A DNA stretch of 64,000 bases from Phytoactinopolyspora limicola (lineage in GTDB: Bacteria > Actinomycetota > Actinomycetes > Jiangellales > Jiangellaceae): assembly GCF_011320225.1 (NCBI RefSeq), contig NZ_JAAOEN010000001.1, positions 1-64,000 of the forward strand. The letters are read 5' to 3'. This document shows, piece by piece, positions 34,890 through 43,053 of this stretch; position 1 is the first letter of the stretch; every line of letters starts with the position of its first letter. Under the pieces are notes generated by a model, which was not told the DNA's origin, did no database searches, and saw nothing but the letters and a program-made list of their open reading frames with translations. Both the position numbers and the translations under genes were made by a program.

Positions 34890-35752
34890 CCGTTCACACA
34901 TTGGTGCCCGAGCGACTTCTCGATCAGGTGCGGGCGCGCCTGGCGGCGTCCGCGGAAGAGGTCACTCCCGCACGGGTAGCGGCCGCCCTGCGCACCGCCG
35001 GGGCCACTCTCGGCGACGCCGCGGTGCTGGAGGTGACCGACTCGCTGCGGGCCGAGATTTCCGGTGCCGGGCCCCTGGAGCCGTTCCTACACGACAGCAG
35101 TGTCACCGACGTTCTGGTCAACGGCACGGAGGGAACGTGGGTCGACCGCGGACACGGCCCGGAGCGGGTGTCCGTACGCTTTCGTGATCCGCCCGCCGTC
35201 CGCCGCCTGGCCCAGCGGCTCGCCGCGGCTGCCGGGCGGCGCTTGGACGACGCGGTGCCGTTCGTCGACGCTCGCCTACCCAGCGGGGTGCGGCTCCACG
35301 CCGTGTTGCCGCCCATCGCTCCTCATGGTCCCCTGATCTCGCTGCGCGTTCCGGCGCGGATCACCTTCGGCCTGGACGAACTCGTCACCCGCGGCAGCGT
35401 TCCGGGCGAGCTCGCGCCCTGGCTGCGGGCGATCGTCCAGGCCCGGCTGGCGTTCCTCGTCACAGGCGGGACGGGCACCGGCAAGACAACCGTTCTGCAG
35501 AGCCTGTTGTCGCAGGCCGATCACCGCGAGCGCATCGTGCTGGTCGAAGACTCCGGCGAGTTGCGGCCCGACCATCCACACGTGGTCCGGTTGGAAGGCC
35601 GGTCGGCCAACGTCGAAGGCGCCGGACACGTCGGGCTGGACGACCTCGTCCGGCAGGCACTACGGATGCGTCCGGACCGCCTGGTGGTCGGTGAGGTCCG
35701 CGGCCAGGAGATGGTCTCCCCCAATGTCAAGATGGCACCTACACTACTGTGA
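34886..35752 (+). pseudogene. tadA: Tad/Flp pilus assembly ATPase TadA, 5' part, disrupted by prophage
   Basis: VirB11/CpaF-type secretion ATPase that powers Flp pilin assembly. About 274 native residues remain of an expected ~380-400: N-terminal domain (SVTDVLVNGTEGTWVDRG), Walker A (LVTGGTGTGKTTVLQ), acidic VLVEDSGELR, and DRLVVGEVRG, the start of the Walker B/Asp box. After GEVRGQE the sequence turns into phage-derived MVSPNVKMAPTLL and stops. The HAN box (His box) and C-terminus are missing, so the product is inactive. The rest should lie beyond attR, outside the window. Confidence 0.92.
35695..35750. other. attL junction of the prophage (core not resolved)
   Basis: tadA homology ends around 35,705-35,712 (after GTCCGCGGCCAGGAG) and the integrase reading frame begins at 35749. 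Serine-integrase att cores are only 2-3 bp, so the exact crossover must be found by comparison with attR or an empty tadA. Everything to the right is phage-type. Confidence 0.75.
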
Positions 35753-37230
35753 GTGACGTCCGGTCCGACGACCCGAGGGAACCTGCGCCGATGCCGCCAC
35801 GAGCCGCCGCGATCTACTGTCGCCTTTCCTACGCTCCCGACGGATCCCTCGAAAAGGTGGAGCGACAAGAGGCGGACTGCCGGGAACTCGCGGCGCGCCT
35901 CGGCTGGCCCGTCGCGGACATCTACCCCGACAATTCACGCTCCGCCTGGCAGCGGAACCGGAAGCGGCCGCAGTGGGAACGCATGCTAGCCGACATTGAA
36001 GCCGGGAGGATCGACGGCATCATCGTCTACCACGGCGACCGGCTCATCAGGCAACCATGGGACCTAGAGCTGCTGCTCAAGCTGGCCGATGATCGACGCC
36101 TGCCGCTGACATCGGTAACCGGCACCCGCGACCTGAACTCAGAGGACGACCGGTTCATTCTCCGCATCGAAGCCGCCCAGGCTTGCCGATCCTCAGCCGA
36201 CACCTCCCGCCGAGTAAAGCGCGGTTGGGCTGCCCGAGCACAGCGCGGTGAGCCCATCGGCGGCGGCAAACGCCCGTTTGGGTGGGGCGTGCCGTCCGGC
36301 AAGACCGGCAAGACCGGCAAGCCGATCTATGACACGACGCAACAGGTCCCCGGCGAGGCCTCGGTACTCCGCGAGGCGGCGGATCGGCTCATGGCCGGGC
36401 AGTCCCAGGGCGGAATCGTGGCCTGGATGAACGAGGTTTCGCGGACCTCACAGGGCGCACTCTGGACGCCGAAGTCCTTGAAGAACCTCATGCAGTCGCC
36501 GCGGATCGCGGGGCTCATTGAACACGGCGGGCAGCTGCACGAGGCGGCCTGGGAACCCTTGCTCAGCGTCGAGGAGTGGGAGGACGTCAAGGCGATCCTC
36601 CGGCGTTCCGCGGCCGAGCACGGGTACGCCGGCCGCGAACGGAGGTACCTTTTATCGGGAGTCGCTGAATGCTCCCGTTGCGGCGGGAAGCTGCGAACCA
36701 AGCCGTCTGGCGGACGCAACCGTGTGACGTCCAGGCTTTACCACTGCACGAACCGGGACTGCCCAGGACGTGTGTCCCGCAATGTCGACAGGCTCGACGC
36801 CTACGTCTCCGGCCGGGTGCTCCGCCGGCTCAACGAACCCGGCTTCGTTGAGGCGTTGCATGCCGACGATGAGCAGCCCGGAGTCGGCGCCGAAATCGCT
36901 ACGCTGGAGCGTCGCAAGAACGAAGCGCTCGCGACGCTGCGATCGCTCGCTGATCATCCAGACGTTAGCGCCGAGGTCGTCGCCGCGTCCCTTGAGTCAT
37001 TCGATCGCAGGATTCGCGAGCTACGCGCGCGCCTCGTGTCCACGACGCGGCAACGATTGCTCGCACGGATGTCCGGGATTACCCGCGACCAGTGGGACGC
37101 TGAGCCGATCGATGTGCGTGCTGAGACTGTCCGTGCTCTGTTTCGAGTGATCGTGTTGCCTGCGACGTGGCGCGGGCCGGGGTTCGATCCGGCAAGCGTT
37201 CGGATGATCCGTTTGTCCAACGGCGCCTAG
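35749..37230 (+). CDS. Large serine integrase
   Basis: 493 residues. N-terminal resolvase catalytic domain (~15-165): AIYCRLSYAPDG contains the nucleophile Ser, and IDGIIVYHGDRLIRQPWDLE the conserved DR-L motif. Recombinase domain (~180-290; RRVKRGWAARA, KRPFGWGVP). Zinc ribbon CSRCGGKL plus CTNRDCPG, then a coiled-coil C-terminus (LERRKNEALATL). Unidirectional attP x attB recombination; attB is inside tadA. Start GTG 35749, overlapping the chimeric tadA stop; ATG 35791 (GAGGG upstream) is an alternative that matches the usual family start better. Its excision partner is the Gp3-like protein at 41824. Confidence 0.96.
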   Translation: MSDVRSDDPREPAPMPPRAAAIYCRLSYAPDGSLEKVERQEADCRELAARLGWPVADIYPDNSRSAWQRNRKRPQWERMLADIEAGRIDGIIVYHGDRLIRQPWDLELLLKLADDRRLPLTSVTGTRDLNSEDDRFILRIEAAQACRSSADTSRRVKRGWAARAQRGEPIGGGKRPFGWGVPSGKTGKTGKPIYDTTQQVPGEASVLREAADRLMAGQSQGGIVAWMNEVSRTSQGALWTPKSLKNLMQSPRIAGLIEHGGQLHEAAWEPLLSVEEWEDVKAILRRSAAEHGYAGRERRYLLSGVAECSRCGGKLRTKPSGGRNRVTSRLYHCTNRDCPGRVSRNVDRLDAYVSGRVLRRLNEPGFVEALHADDEQPGVGAEIATLERRKNEALATLRSLADHPDVSAEVVAASLESFDRRIRELRARLVSTTRQRLLARMSGITRDQWDAEPIDVRAETVRALFRVIVLPATWRGPGFDPASVRMIRLSNGA

Positions 37231-38069
37231 GTGAACCATCCGTCAGGGTTACGTAGGCACCGCAGGATGTGAATAGCGCGCTCCAGGTCGAGGCATTCGG
37301 TCCAGCGGCGATCCTGGTCAACCTCGATTGGCGGTGCGCACACGGTGCCGCTCACGCCGACCCGCTCGGGAAGTGGCGTACATGCCGGCTCTGGTGTTGA
37401 CTCCGGTGTGCGTGTCGGGTTGAGCGTTCCTGGTGGGGCGGTTGTCGGTTCAGGTTTGTCGGTCGGTGTTGGGGTTATGGGTGGCGGGGTGAGCTGGTAG
37501 TCGCGTTCGGGAATGCGCCATGTCGGCGTTTCGGTCGGTTCCGGGGTGGCGTCGGCATCGGGGGGCGATGCCGACACCACCAGCTCGCTCTCGCGCGGTT
37601 CGGTGGGAACTGTCACGGTCGCCGTTGGCCGTGGTTGGTCGTCGCGGGTTGGCGCTTGCGTGGGTGCCAGCGTCACGGTCGTCGTGATCGCCGGGGTTGG
37701 TGCGGGTGGTGCAGGTGCGAGCCGCTGTTCGGTGGTGGGGGTCGGGGCTGCGATCATCACGACCGGCTGAGCGTGCGTCGGAGCGCCGACGCTGGGGTTG
37801 GTCGCTACTTGGGTAGTACCGGCTGCGACGAGGGTCAATGATGCGGCGACGGCCGTCCGTGCGGTGTGGTCGCGGATCTGGTCGACCATCCAGCCCAGTA
37901 CGGCTAGAAGTATGGCCTTGCTGGTGAGGTTGACTCTGCGGATCCATTCCCGGCGTTCCCACCACGGCAAATCTTCCGCCGCTTTTTGCATCGCCAGGTC
38001 TAGTTCGTTTCGGTCTTCGGTGGTTTTCCTCGGTCTGGGTATTTTCTGGGGATCTCCGCCCTTTTGCAT
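37227..38069 (-). CDS. Pro/Thr-rich single-pass membrane protein of the lysogeny module
   Basis: 280 residues. Charged N-terminus (LPWWERREWIRRVNL), one transmembrane helix (about 60-85; VLGWMVDQIRD then AASLTLVAAGTTQVA), a ~150-residue Pro/Thr/Glu stalk with repeats like TPTPTDKPEPTTAPP, and a C-terminal domain with Cys pairs (CTPLP, TVCAPP, ECLDLERAIHILRCL). It faces the integrase, and both genes end on the same CTAG tetranucleotide. It is expressed from the lysogen side, so superinfection exclusion or lysogenic conversion is plausible; function unproven. Confidence 0.65.
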   Translation of the reverse strand: MQKGGDPQKIPRPRKTTEDRNELDLAMQKAAEDLPWWERREWIRRVNLTSKAILLAVLGWMVDQIRDHTARTAVAASLTLVAAGTTQVATNPSVGAPTHAQPVVMIAAPTPTTEQRLAPAPPAPTPAITTTVTLAPTQAPTRDDQPRPTATVTVPTEPRESELVVSASPPDADATPEPTETPTWRIPERDYQLTPPPITPTPTDKPEPTTAPPGTLNPTRTPESTPEPACTPLPERVGVSGTVCAPPIEVDQDRRWTECLDLERAIHILRCLRNPDGWFT

Positions 38070-38166
38070 GGGCGGTACGTTTCACCTGACGAAGATCGAA
38101 ATCAAGAGTTCAATTAGTGGCCGAAACATGATCGTTACCGAAGTCGTGACATGAGTGACCTATGTG

Positions 38167-38685
38167 CTAGGAGCTGACCGGGGGCGCGTGCTGTTCGTCG
38201 CCCGGTTCCGCGTCGATGCGAGCCTCCGCCGCAGCCGCCTGCGCTTGGCGAGCCTCCAAGAGCGCGTCTAGCCGCTCCCCTGGTCGTGCCGTTCGACCGC
38301 CCTCTTGGTCACTCGACTGGCCGTCGCTGTACCGCTGCCGACGGACCCGTAGGAAATCGATCAGGTCCCGGCGCAGATCTTCTGGCCAGCCGCGCCGCTC
38401 CCCCAGGCTCCAGATCGCTTGTTCGTCCGGGTCGTCGCTGATGCGCGACGTCGGCTCGGCCGGCAGGAGATCCAAGGCCCGGAGGATGTCCTCGGGCGCG
38501 GCATTCGTTGCGTCGATGAAGGCGCGGATTTGACCAATGCGTGGCTCGGCCCCGCGCTTCTCCCATCGCGAGATCGTGCGCTCGCCGATGCCGCTCGCGA
38601 GCGCCAAGTCTTCTTGCGTCCAGCCGCGGCGGGTGCGCGCATCTACTACCACACGAGCGAATGCCGGTCTGGGTTCATCGGCCAT
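38167..38685 (-). CDS. Phage immunity repressor (XRE-type HTH)
   Basis: About 172 residues from ATG 38685. HTH at ~8-62: RGWTQEDLALASGIGERTIS followed by WEKRGAEP. The rest is charged and helical with Gln/Ala-rich segments, possibly a dimerisation coiled coil. Divergent from the Cro-like gene at 38894 and separated by the six-operator array at 38698-38936, so it is the lysogeny repressor by position. Confidence 0.82.
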   Translation of the reverse strand: MADEPRPAFARVVVDARTRRGWTQEDLALASGIGERTISRWEKRGAEPRIGQIRAFIDATNAAPEDILRALDLLPAEPTSRISDDPDEQAIWSLGERRGWPEDLRRDLIDFLRVRRQRYSDGQSSDQEGGRTARPGERLDALLEARQAQAAAAEARIDAEPGDEQHAPPVSS

Positions 38686-38697
38686 ATCGGCACCATA

Positions 38698-38936
38698 TGC
38701 CACTCGTGGCAGTCCGTCAGCCGCCATACGTGGCAGTGAATACCGCCTGTGGCGCCGAGGTTTGCCGGGTGGACGCCGGTCACGTGGACCCCTAGATACT
38801 GCCATGCATGGCAGGTTAGCCGTTGTCAGCCTGCAACGACAAGTGGCCGCGAAACGTTTGACACGCCATTAATGGCGGACTACCGTGACTGCCATGCATG
38901 GCACTCCGGCCAGTCCCGAAACTGCCACCGATGACA
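38698..38936. promoter_or_regulatory. Six-operator array of the lysogeny switch
   Basis: Related 14-bp palindromes: TGCCACTCGTGGCA (38698-38711), CGCCATACGTGGCA (38722-38735), TGCCATGCATGGCA (38800-38813), CGCCATTAATGGCG (38864-38877), TGCCATGCATGGCA (38890-38903) and TGCCACCGATGACA (38923-38936, degenerate). Consensus YGCCAYNNRTGGCR. They lie between repressor and Cro-like genes and overlap the rightward promoter. Likely binding sites of the repressor at 38167. Confidence 0.85.
38858..38886 (+). promoter_or_regulatory. Rightward early promoter candidate
   Basis: TTGACA at 38858-38863 and TACCGT at 38881-38886, spacer 17 nt. Operator 38864-38877 lies between the boxes and another covers the expected start point, so repressor binding would block it. 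Predicted transcription would begin at about 38,893, just before ATG 38894, implying a leaderless message for the Cro-like protein. Confidence 0.65.
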
Positions 38937-39160
38937 GGTTAGTCCTGCGGCGCGATGTCTTCGACCGGCTCACCGCCAAGGCAGAAGCGGTCACCGTCGC
39001 GCAACAGGCAGCCCTCACCGGGGTCCCAGAACGCACGCTCTACCGCATTCGCCGCGGCGACGCGCCAGGGCTGACCTCCGCGATGCGGATTTCCGACGCC
39101 CTCGGAGTGCCGCTCAACGTGCTCTTCAAGCGCATCCCCGCGGACGGGCGCACCCAATGA
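38894..39160 (+). CDS. Cro-like / HTH early regulator
   Basis: About 88 residues from ATG 38894 (GTG 38885 also possible). HTH: AVTVAQQAALTGVPERTLYR, then IRRGDAPGLTSAMRISDALG. The C-terminus PLNVLFKRIP matches XRE proteins. First gene of the rightward operon and overlapped by an operator at its start. Likely antagonises the repressor. Confidence 0.75.
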   Translation: MHGTPASPETATDDRLVLRRDVFDRLTAKAEAVTVAQQAALTGVPERTLYRIRRGDAPGLTSAMRISDALGVPLNVLFKRIPADGRTQ

Positions 39161-39429
39161 ACAACCCACGACCCCACGAGCGGCCCCCAGACAACCGCCC
39201 ACCAGACAACCGCCCACCAGACAACCGGCCCCCATCAAACCCACCCCAGAGGGCCACCGGAGGTGAACCCATGACGCTCTGCCGCACCCCCGAGGACGCA
39301 TTTCGAGCCGGATGGGACGACGGAGCCTCCGACACGCCACTCACCGACCAAGAGATCAATCGACTCGTCGCATTACACGGTCGATTCCTCCGCGCCACAC
39401 CCGCCACCCCACAGGCCATCGCGTCATGA
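39157..39429 (+). CDS. Small hypothetical phage protein with PDNRP repeat
   Basis: 90 residues from ATG 39157, which overlaps the previous stop (ATGA). ATG 39271 has a much better ribosome site (GGAGGTG, 6 nt) and would give 52 residues (TLCRTPEDAFRAGWDDGASD). Both starts are possible. The N-terminal extension is encoded by three 15-bp tandem repeats. The DAFRAGWDDGASD segment is typical of small acidic phage proteins. Confidence 0.6.
   Translation: MNNPRPHERPPDNRPPDNRPPDNRPPSNPPQRATGGEPMTLCRTPEDAFRAGWDDGASDTPLTDQEINRLVALHGRFLRATPATPQAIAS
39187..39231. repeat. 15-bp tandem repeat, three copies
   Basis: CCAGACAACCGCCCA at 39187-39201 and 39202-39216, and CCAGACAACCGGCCC at 39217-39231, coding PDNRP three times. 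Simple coding repeat; the period and length do not suit CRISPR. Confidence 0.8.
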
Positions 39430-39620
39430 CGCCACCAATCACAAACAACAACCCCCACTACCAACACCGCGCCGGCCGACACATGGACACGCAAGGCCCC
39501 TACGCCGCTCCCCGAGCTGCCGTGTTCGCCGCAGTGCTGTTCGTCGTGTGTGTCGTGCTGCTCATCGGATGCCAGCTCGGAATGGGGGTGACACCAACCC
39601 CACCCCCACCCAGCCCATAA
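39426..39620 (+). CDS. Small membrane protein
   Basis: 64 residues; ATG overlaps the previous stop. One hydrophobic helix (AAVFAAVLFVVCVVLLIGCQ) and a Pro-rich tail (TPTPPPPSP). Could be a lipoprotein-like or membrane anchor; no family recognised. Confidence 0.6.
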   Translation: MTPPITNNNPHYQHRAGRHMDTQGPYAAPRAAVFAAVLFVVCVVLLIGCQLGMGVTPTPPPPSP

Positions 39621-39684
39621 ACAGCCGCGAGGCCCCCACCGCCTGGAGAGCAAGGGGAGCCTCACGAACCGAAAGGACAGTCTA

Positions 39685-40050
39685 ATGCTCATTCACGACG
39701 TCACCCGCGTAGCCGCCAGCGTCCTCGACGCGATCCACCACGCCGGCCTCCCCGAACCAGAATTCGTCGGCATCACAACAGCGACGGTCGCCGAGGTCCC
39801 CATTCTCGACCGGCCCCCCAGGGTCACCCTCGACTACGGCAACGACCGTCGTGCCGTGGACCGCATCGCGAACGAGCTGTTCGACGGCGTGAGTGTTCAC
39901 CAGTCAGCGGACTATGCCACCGCGAGCACCGAGTGGGCATCCGGAATCGTCGTCGCGGCGTCCGCCCGCCCCGACCACGCCCGTGTCTGGGGCGATCAGC
40001 AGGTCGTCGACAAGCCGGCAGTCCTGGACCCGGCGGGAACGGCGGCCTGA
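39685..40050 (+). CDS. Hypothetical phage protein
   Basis: 121 residues, ATG with GAAAGGACAG 4 nt upstream. It has alternating helix/strand character with a DVTRVAASVLDAIHHAGLP start and a C-terminal Ala/Asp-rich tail. No known domain. It begins a new ribosome-bound block after 65 bases of leader. Confidence 0.6.
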   Translation: MLIHDVTRVAASVLDAIHHAGLPEPEFVGITTATVAEVPILDRPPRVTLDYGNDRRAVDRIANELFDGVSVHQSADYATASTEWASGIVVAASARPDHARVWGDQQVVDKPAVLDPAGTAA

Positions 40051-40051
40051 C

Positions 40052-40282
40052 ATGGGTGCGCTGGCGTTGATCGAGGTCACCGGGCCGTCGTGTGATCAGG
40101 ACGAGCACGACGAGTGCCGCGGGTCGTGGGAGACCTGGTACGGCGAGGAAGTCGAGTGCGTGTGCGACTGCCACGACACCGATCCGTGTGACGAGTGCGA
40201 GGGCACTGGTCAGCTCGGCCGCAGTGTCCGCGGGCACGTGCTGTTCGACGTGTGCGGCACCTGCAACGGGCAAGGGAGGTGA
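40052..40282 (+). CDS. Zinc-finger small protein (DnaJ-like CxxCxGxG)
   Basis: 76 residues with CDQDEHDEC, CVCDCH, CDECEGTGQ and CGTCNGQGR, the last two being CXXCXGXG repeats as in the DnaJ zinc domain. Probably a zinc-binding accessory protein; common in actinophage early regions. ATG lies two bases after the previous stop. Confidence 0.65.
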   Translation: MGALALIEVTGPSCDQDEHDECRGSWETWYGEEVECVCDCHDTDPCDECEGTGQLGRSVRGHVLFDVCGTCNGQGR

Positions 40283-40287
40283 CCGGC

Positions 40288-40803
40288 GTGATCACCGACA
40301 AGATGCCTGAGCGCAAGAGGTTCCTGGCTATCTACTACTACCTGCACCAGGCCGAGATGTGGATCGACCGGAACCAGGTACGCCACGACATCAGCGAGAT
40401 GTCGGTCCGGTACAAAGCGAACTGCATCGCCTGGGCCGAACGCCGCGCGAAGCGGTGGGCCGGCATGTACGAGTGGGGTGCATCCATCTGGCTTGGAACC
40501 CAAGAAGCCCACATGACCGAATCCACGGTGGACCACTTCGAGCGGCAGATGCACGAGGAAGACCAGCGCCGCGACGCTGACCCGGTCACGTGGCTTCGGT
40601 CCACTCCCCTGATCGCCCGGCTTATCGCTGACGTCGAGGCCGGACGCGGCGGCACCGACGGAGACGAGCCCCGAGACGAGACAGACCCGAGGTGCCCGGC
40701 CTCGTGCGTCTGCCGCCGGACCCCCTGCGCGGAATGCGACCACGAGGGATGCGGGTGGTGCCCAGAGTGCCACCCCGAGGTTCCGGAATGGACGACGTCA
40801 TGA
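40288..40803 (+). CDS. Hypothetical phage protein with C-terminal Cys-rich cluster
   Basis: 171 residues from GTG 40288, GGGAGGTG 5-6 nt upstream. The N-terminal half is helical (RFLAIYYYLHQAEMWIDRNQ). The C-terminus has CPASCVCRRTPCAECDHEGC, a zinc-binding pattern. No family name recognised. Confidence 0.65.
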   Translation: MITDKMPERKRFLAIYYYLHQAEMWIDRNQVRHDISEMSVRYKANCIAWAERRAKRWAGMYEWGASIWLGTQEAHMTESTVDHFERQMHEEDQRRDADPVTWLRSTPLIARLIADVEAGRGGTDGDEPRDETDPRCPASCVCRRTPCAECDHEGCGWCPECHPEVPEWTTS

Positions 40804-40928
40804 GCGCCCTCACCAGCCCCATGTGGATCAGCGGCCTGCCCGTGATGATCGGCGCCGCGGCGGCACTGGTCGCCCAGGCGCGACGCCCCAAACGCGGCCG
40901 CCACCGCACACGTCGAGGAGGCCACTAA
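40800..40928 (+). CDS. 42-residue membrane protein
   Basis: ATG overlaps the previous stop. One hydrophobic helix (WISGLPVMIGAAAALVAQA) and an Arg-rich tail (RRPKRGRHRTRRGG). Small phage membrane protein of unknown role. Confidence 0.5.
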   Translation: MSALTSPMWISGLPVMIGAAAALVAQARRPKRGRHRTRRGGH

Positions 40929-41824
40929 TGGGTGCTCCGAAGTTCGCCATCGCGACCGACAAGGGCCGCTACTACGACATCCCCACCCGCGGCGAACGGT
41001 ACATCTCCGTCACCAACGCCCTCAACCAGTGGCACATCGAGGGCCTCGCGCCCGCCGCCGCGAAGGAAACCGCCGCGTTCTTCGCGCGCAACCTGCCCCG
41101 CGCAGTCGCGCTGTCCCGCGATCCGGCCCGGTTCGAGGAGTTCATCGCGGAGGCCAAGGCCCACTACAAGACCCTGTGGGAGCGCCGCGCCGATATCGGC
41201 ACCCGCGTTCACGACCGCGCTGAGGCGCACGTCCTCGGCACACCGATGCCCGCGGACGACGAGGCCGAGCCGTTTGTCGAGCAGTACCTGACGTTTTTCG
41301 ACGAGTTCAACGTCGACATCGACCGTGACATCGACGCCGTCGAGATCACGGTGGTCAACCACACCCACCGCTACGCCGGCACCGCCGACCTCTGGATCAA
41401 CCTTGAGTTTCCCGAGGGCACCGGGCGTCCTCATCCCAAACACAAAGGGCGCCGGGCGGTAGCGCAGGAAACGCCGTCCGGGCTGTGGCTGGTCGACATC
41501 AAGACGTCGATGACCAAGCCCGCCTATCAGATCTACCGCGACATGATTCTCCAGCTCGCCGGGCTGCGGTTCGCGGAGTTCGCGCAGCTCCGCGACGGAA
41601 CCGAGGTCGACGTCCCGCCCGCGTTCGTCGGCGCCGCCATCTTGAACCTTCGGCAGACCGAGTATGCGTTCGTGCCGCTGTCCCCGCTCGTGGAGCGGGA
41701 CGCGTTCGAGGCGTTCTGCCGCATGGTCCGGCTCGCGTATTTCGCGCATGAGCTGGACCTGATCCCGTACAAGCCGATCGCCCCGCCCGTAACGCGGCGG
41801 GGCGCGTTGAGGAAGGCAAGCTGA
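40928..41824 (+). CDS. RecB/Cas4-like PD-(D/E)XK nuclease
   Basis: 298 residues. GTADLWINLEF (catalytic Asp), WLVDIKTSMTK (D-x-K) and ILQLAGLRFAEFA (Gln-rich motif III) are the RecB-type nuclease signature. Phage exonuclease for homologous recombination or replication, operating with an annealing protein. It directly precedes the Gp3-like gene (1-base overlap). Confidence 0.85.
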   Translation: MGAPKFAIATDKGRYYDIPTRGERYISVTNALNQWHIEGLAPAAAKETAAFFARNLPRAVALSRDPARFEEFIAEAKAHYKTLWERRADIGTRVHDRAEAHVLGTPMPADDEAEPFVEQYLTFFDEFNVDIDRDIDAVEITVVNHTHRYAGTADLWINLEFPEGTGRPHPKHKGRRAVAQETPSGLWLVDIKTSMTKPAYQIYRDMILQLAGLRFAEFAQLRDGTEVDVPPAFVGAAILNLRQTEYAFVPLSPLVERDAFEAFCRMVRLAYFAHELDLIPYKPIAPPVTRRGALRKAS

Positions 41825-43053
41825 TGGGTAGCCGGATCATCGACCGCCAGCGGCAGATGGCCGAGCAGGGCCGGCTGCGGCTCGGCGAGACAGTCGCCGC
41901 GAAGAACGGCAAGAAGCGGCCCGCCGCGTCCCAGACGTGGATCGTTACGTCGCACTCGGAGGAACACGTCCGGGTCGCGGCCGAGCAGTGGGGCGGCACA
42001 CCGGAACGCTGGAAGCCGCTAGGGCACGGCGCCGAGCAGTGGCGGGTCAAGACCGAAGCGTCCAAGATCGACGCGATCCTCCCGCCTGGTGACCCGCTCT
42101 CGCAGGCGTACGAGCTGTGGAAAGGCAGCGGATGCCAGCGCAGGTGCAATGGCGCCACCGAGCAGCTGTCCGGGTCGCCGTGCATCTGCCTGGCCGAGTT
42201 CGGTGACTACTGGTACGAGCAGCCCCAGGGCGACGTCTGCGAGAACAAGTCCCGGCTCAAGGTGCTACTGCCGGAGATGCCCGGCCTCGGTGTGTGGCGG
42301 ATGGAGACCGGGTCGCACTACGCCATGGACGAGATCGCCGGGATCGTCGACTCGATCCGCGAGGCGGTCGGTGACCGGCAGCTCGTGCCGATCCAGCTGT
42401 CGATCGTGCCGCGGTCGCGGACGGTGGACGGGAAGACGAAGCACTGGTTGATGCCGTGGGTCGACCTGCGGGGTGTGACCACGGGTGAGCTGCTGGCGGG
42501 CTACATGGAGCGCACCGCGCTCGGCGCGGCCCCACATGCGCGGGCGGCGATCTCGGGTCCGGAGCGTGCCGCGATCGAACCCGCCGCCCCTGCGGCGGTG
42601 CCGGACTACCTCGCCGAGGCCAAAGCCGCAAAGACCCTCGCCGAGGTCCGCAAGATCTGGAACCGCGCAGCAGAGGCCGGGCACCTCACCGACGAACTCC
42701 AAGCCCAGCTCATCCCGATCGGCAACGCCCTGGACAACGCCCAACAGGCTCCCGGTGCGGGCACCGGGGAAGACACCACCACCAGCCCCCCTGGCGGTGG
42801 TGCGCCCGCACCGGTCGAGAACGGCGACGGGGCAGCACCTCCGCCCGCTGCCCCGTCGCCCACCCCCAACCCGCAGGCCGGGCAGGAGGACGCCATCTGG
42901 CTGCAAATCCTCACCGTCGCCGGCCAGATCGGCATGAGCACGGCCGACGTCGAGGACGGCTTCGCCGCCTGGAACGGCCAAGGCGTCATGGCTGTATCGG
43001 CCACGGCCGAGCAGCTCGCCGGCTACCTGGAACACCTGCGGGGCCACCAGTGA
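41824..43053 (+). CDS. Gp3-like recombination directionality factor (RDF)
   Basis: 409 residues. Residues ~1-230 match the phiC31 gp3-like family: SRIIDRQRQMAEQGRLRLGE, AELWKG-like YELWKGSGCQRRCNGATEQ, LPEMPGLGVWRMETG and QLVPIQLSIVPRSR. This family contains the RDF that makes serine integrase excise attL x attR. The C-terminal 180 residues are extra: Ala/Pro-rich linker, then a helical region (ILTVAGQIGMSTADVEDGFA). That tail is not in phiC31 gp3 (about 244 residues). Alternative role: recombination annealing accessory. Confidence 0.72.
   Translation: MGSRIIDRQRQMAEQGRLRLGETVAAKNGKKRPAASQTWIVTSHSEEHVRVAAEQWGGTPERWKPLGHGAEQWRVKTEASKIDAILPPGDPLSQAYELWKGSGCQRRCNGATEQLSGSPCICLAEFGDYWYEQPQGDVCENKSRLKVLLPEMPGLGVWRMETGSHYAMDEIAGIVDSIREAVGDRQLVPIQLSIVPRSRTVDGKTKHWLMPWVDLRGVTTGELLAGYMERTALGAAPHARAAISGPERAAIEPAAPAAVPDYLAEAKAAKTLAEVRKIWNRAAEAGHLTDELQAQLIPIGNALDNAQQAPGAGTGEDTTTSPPGGGAPAPVENGDGAAPPPAAPSPTPNPQAGQEDAIWLQILTVAGQIGMSTADVEDGFAAWNGQGVMAVSATAEQLAGYLEHLRGHQ

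Noticed and set aside
39187-39231. 15-bp tandem repeat as a possible CRISPR array
   Set aside because: Units abut without spacers and encode a PDNRP repeat in frame.
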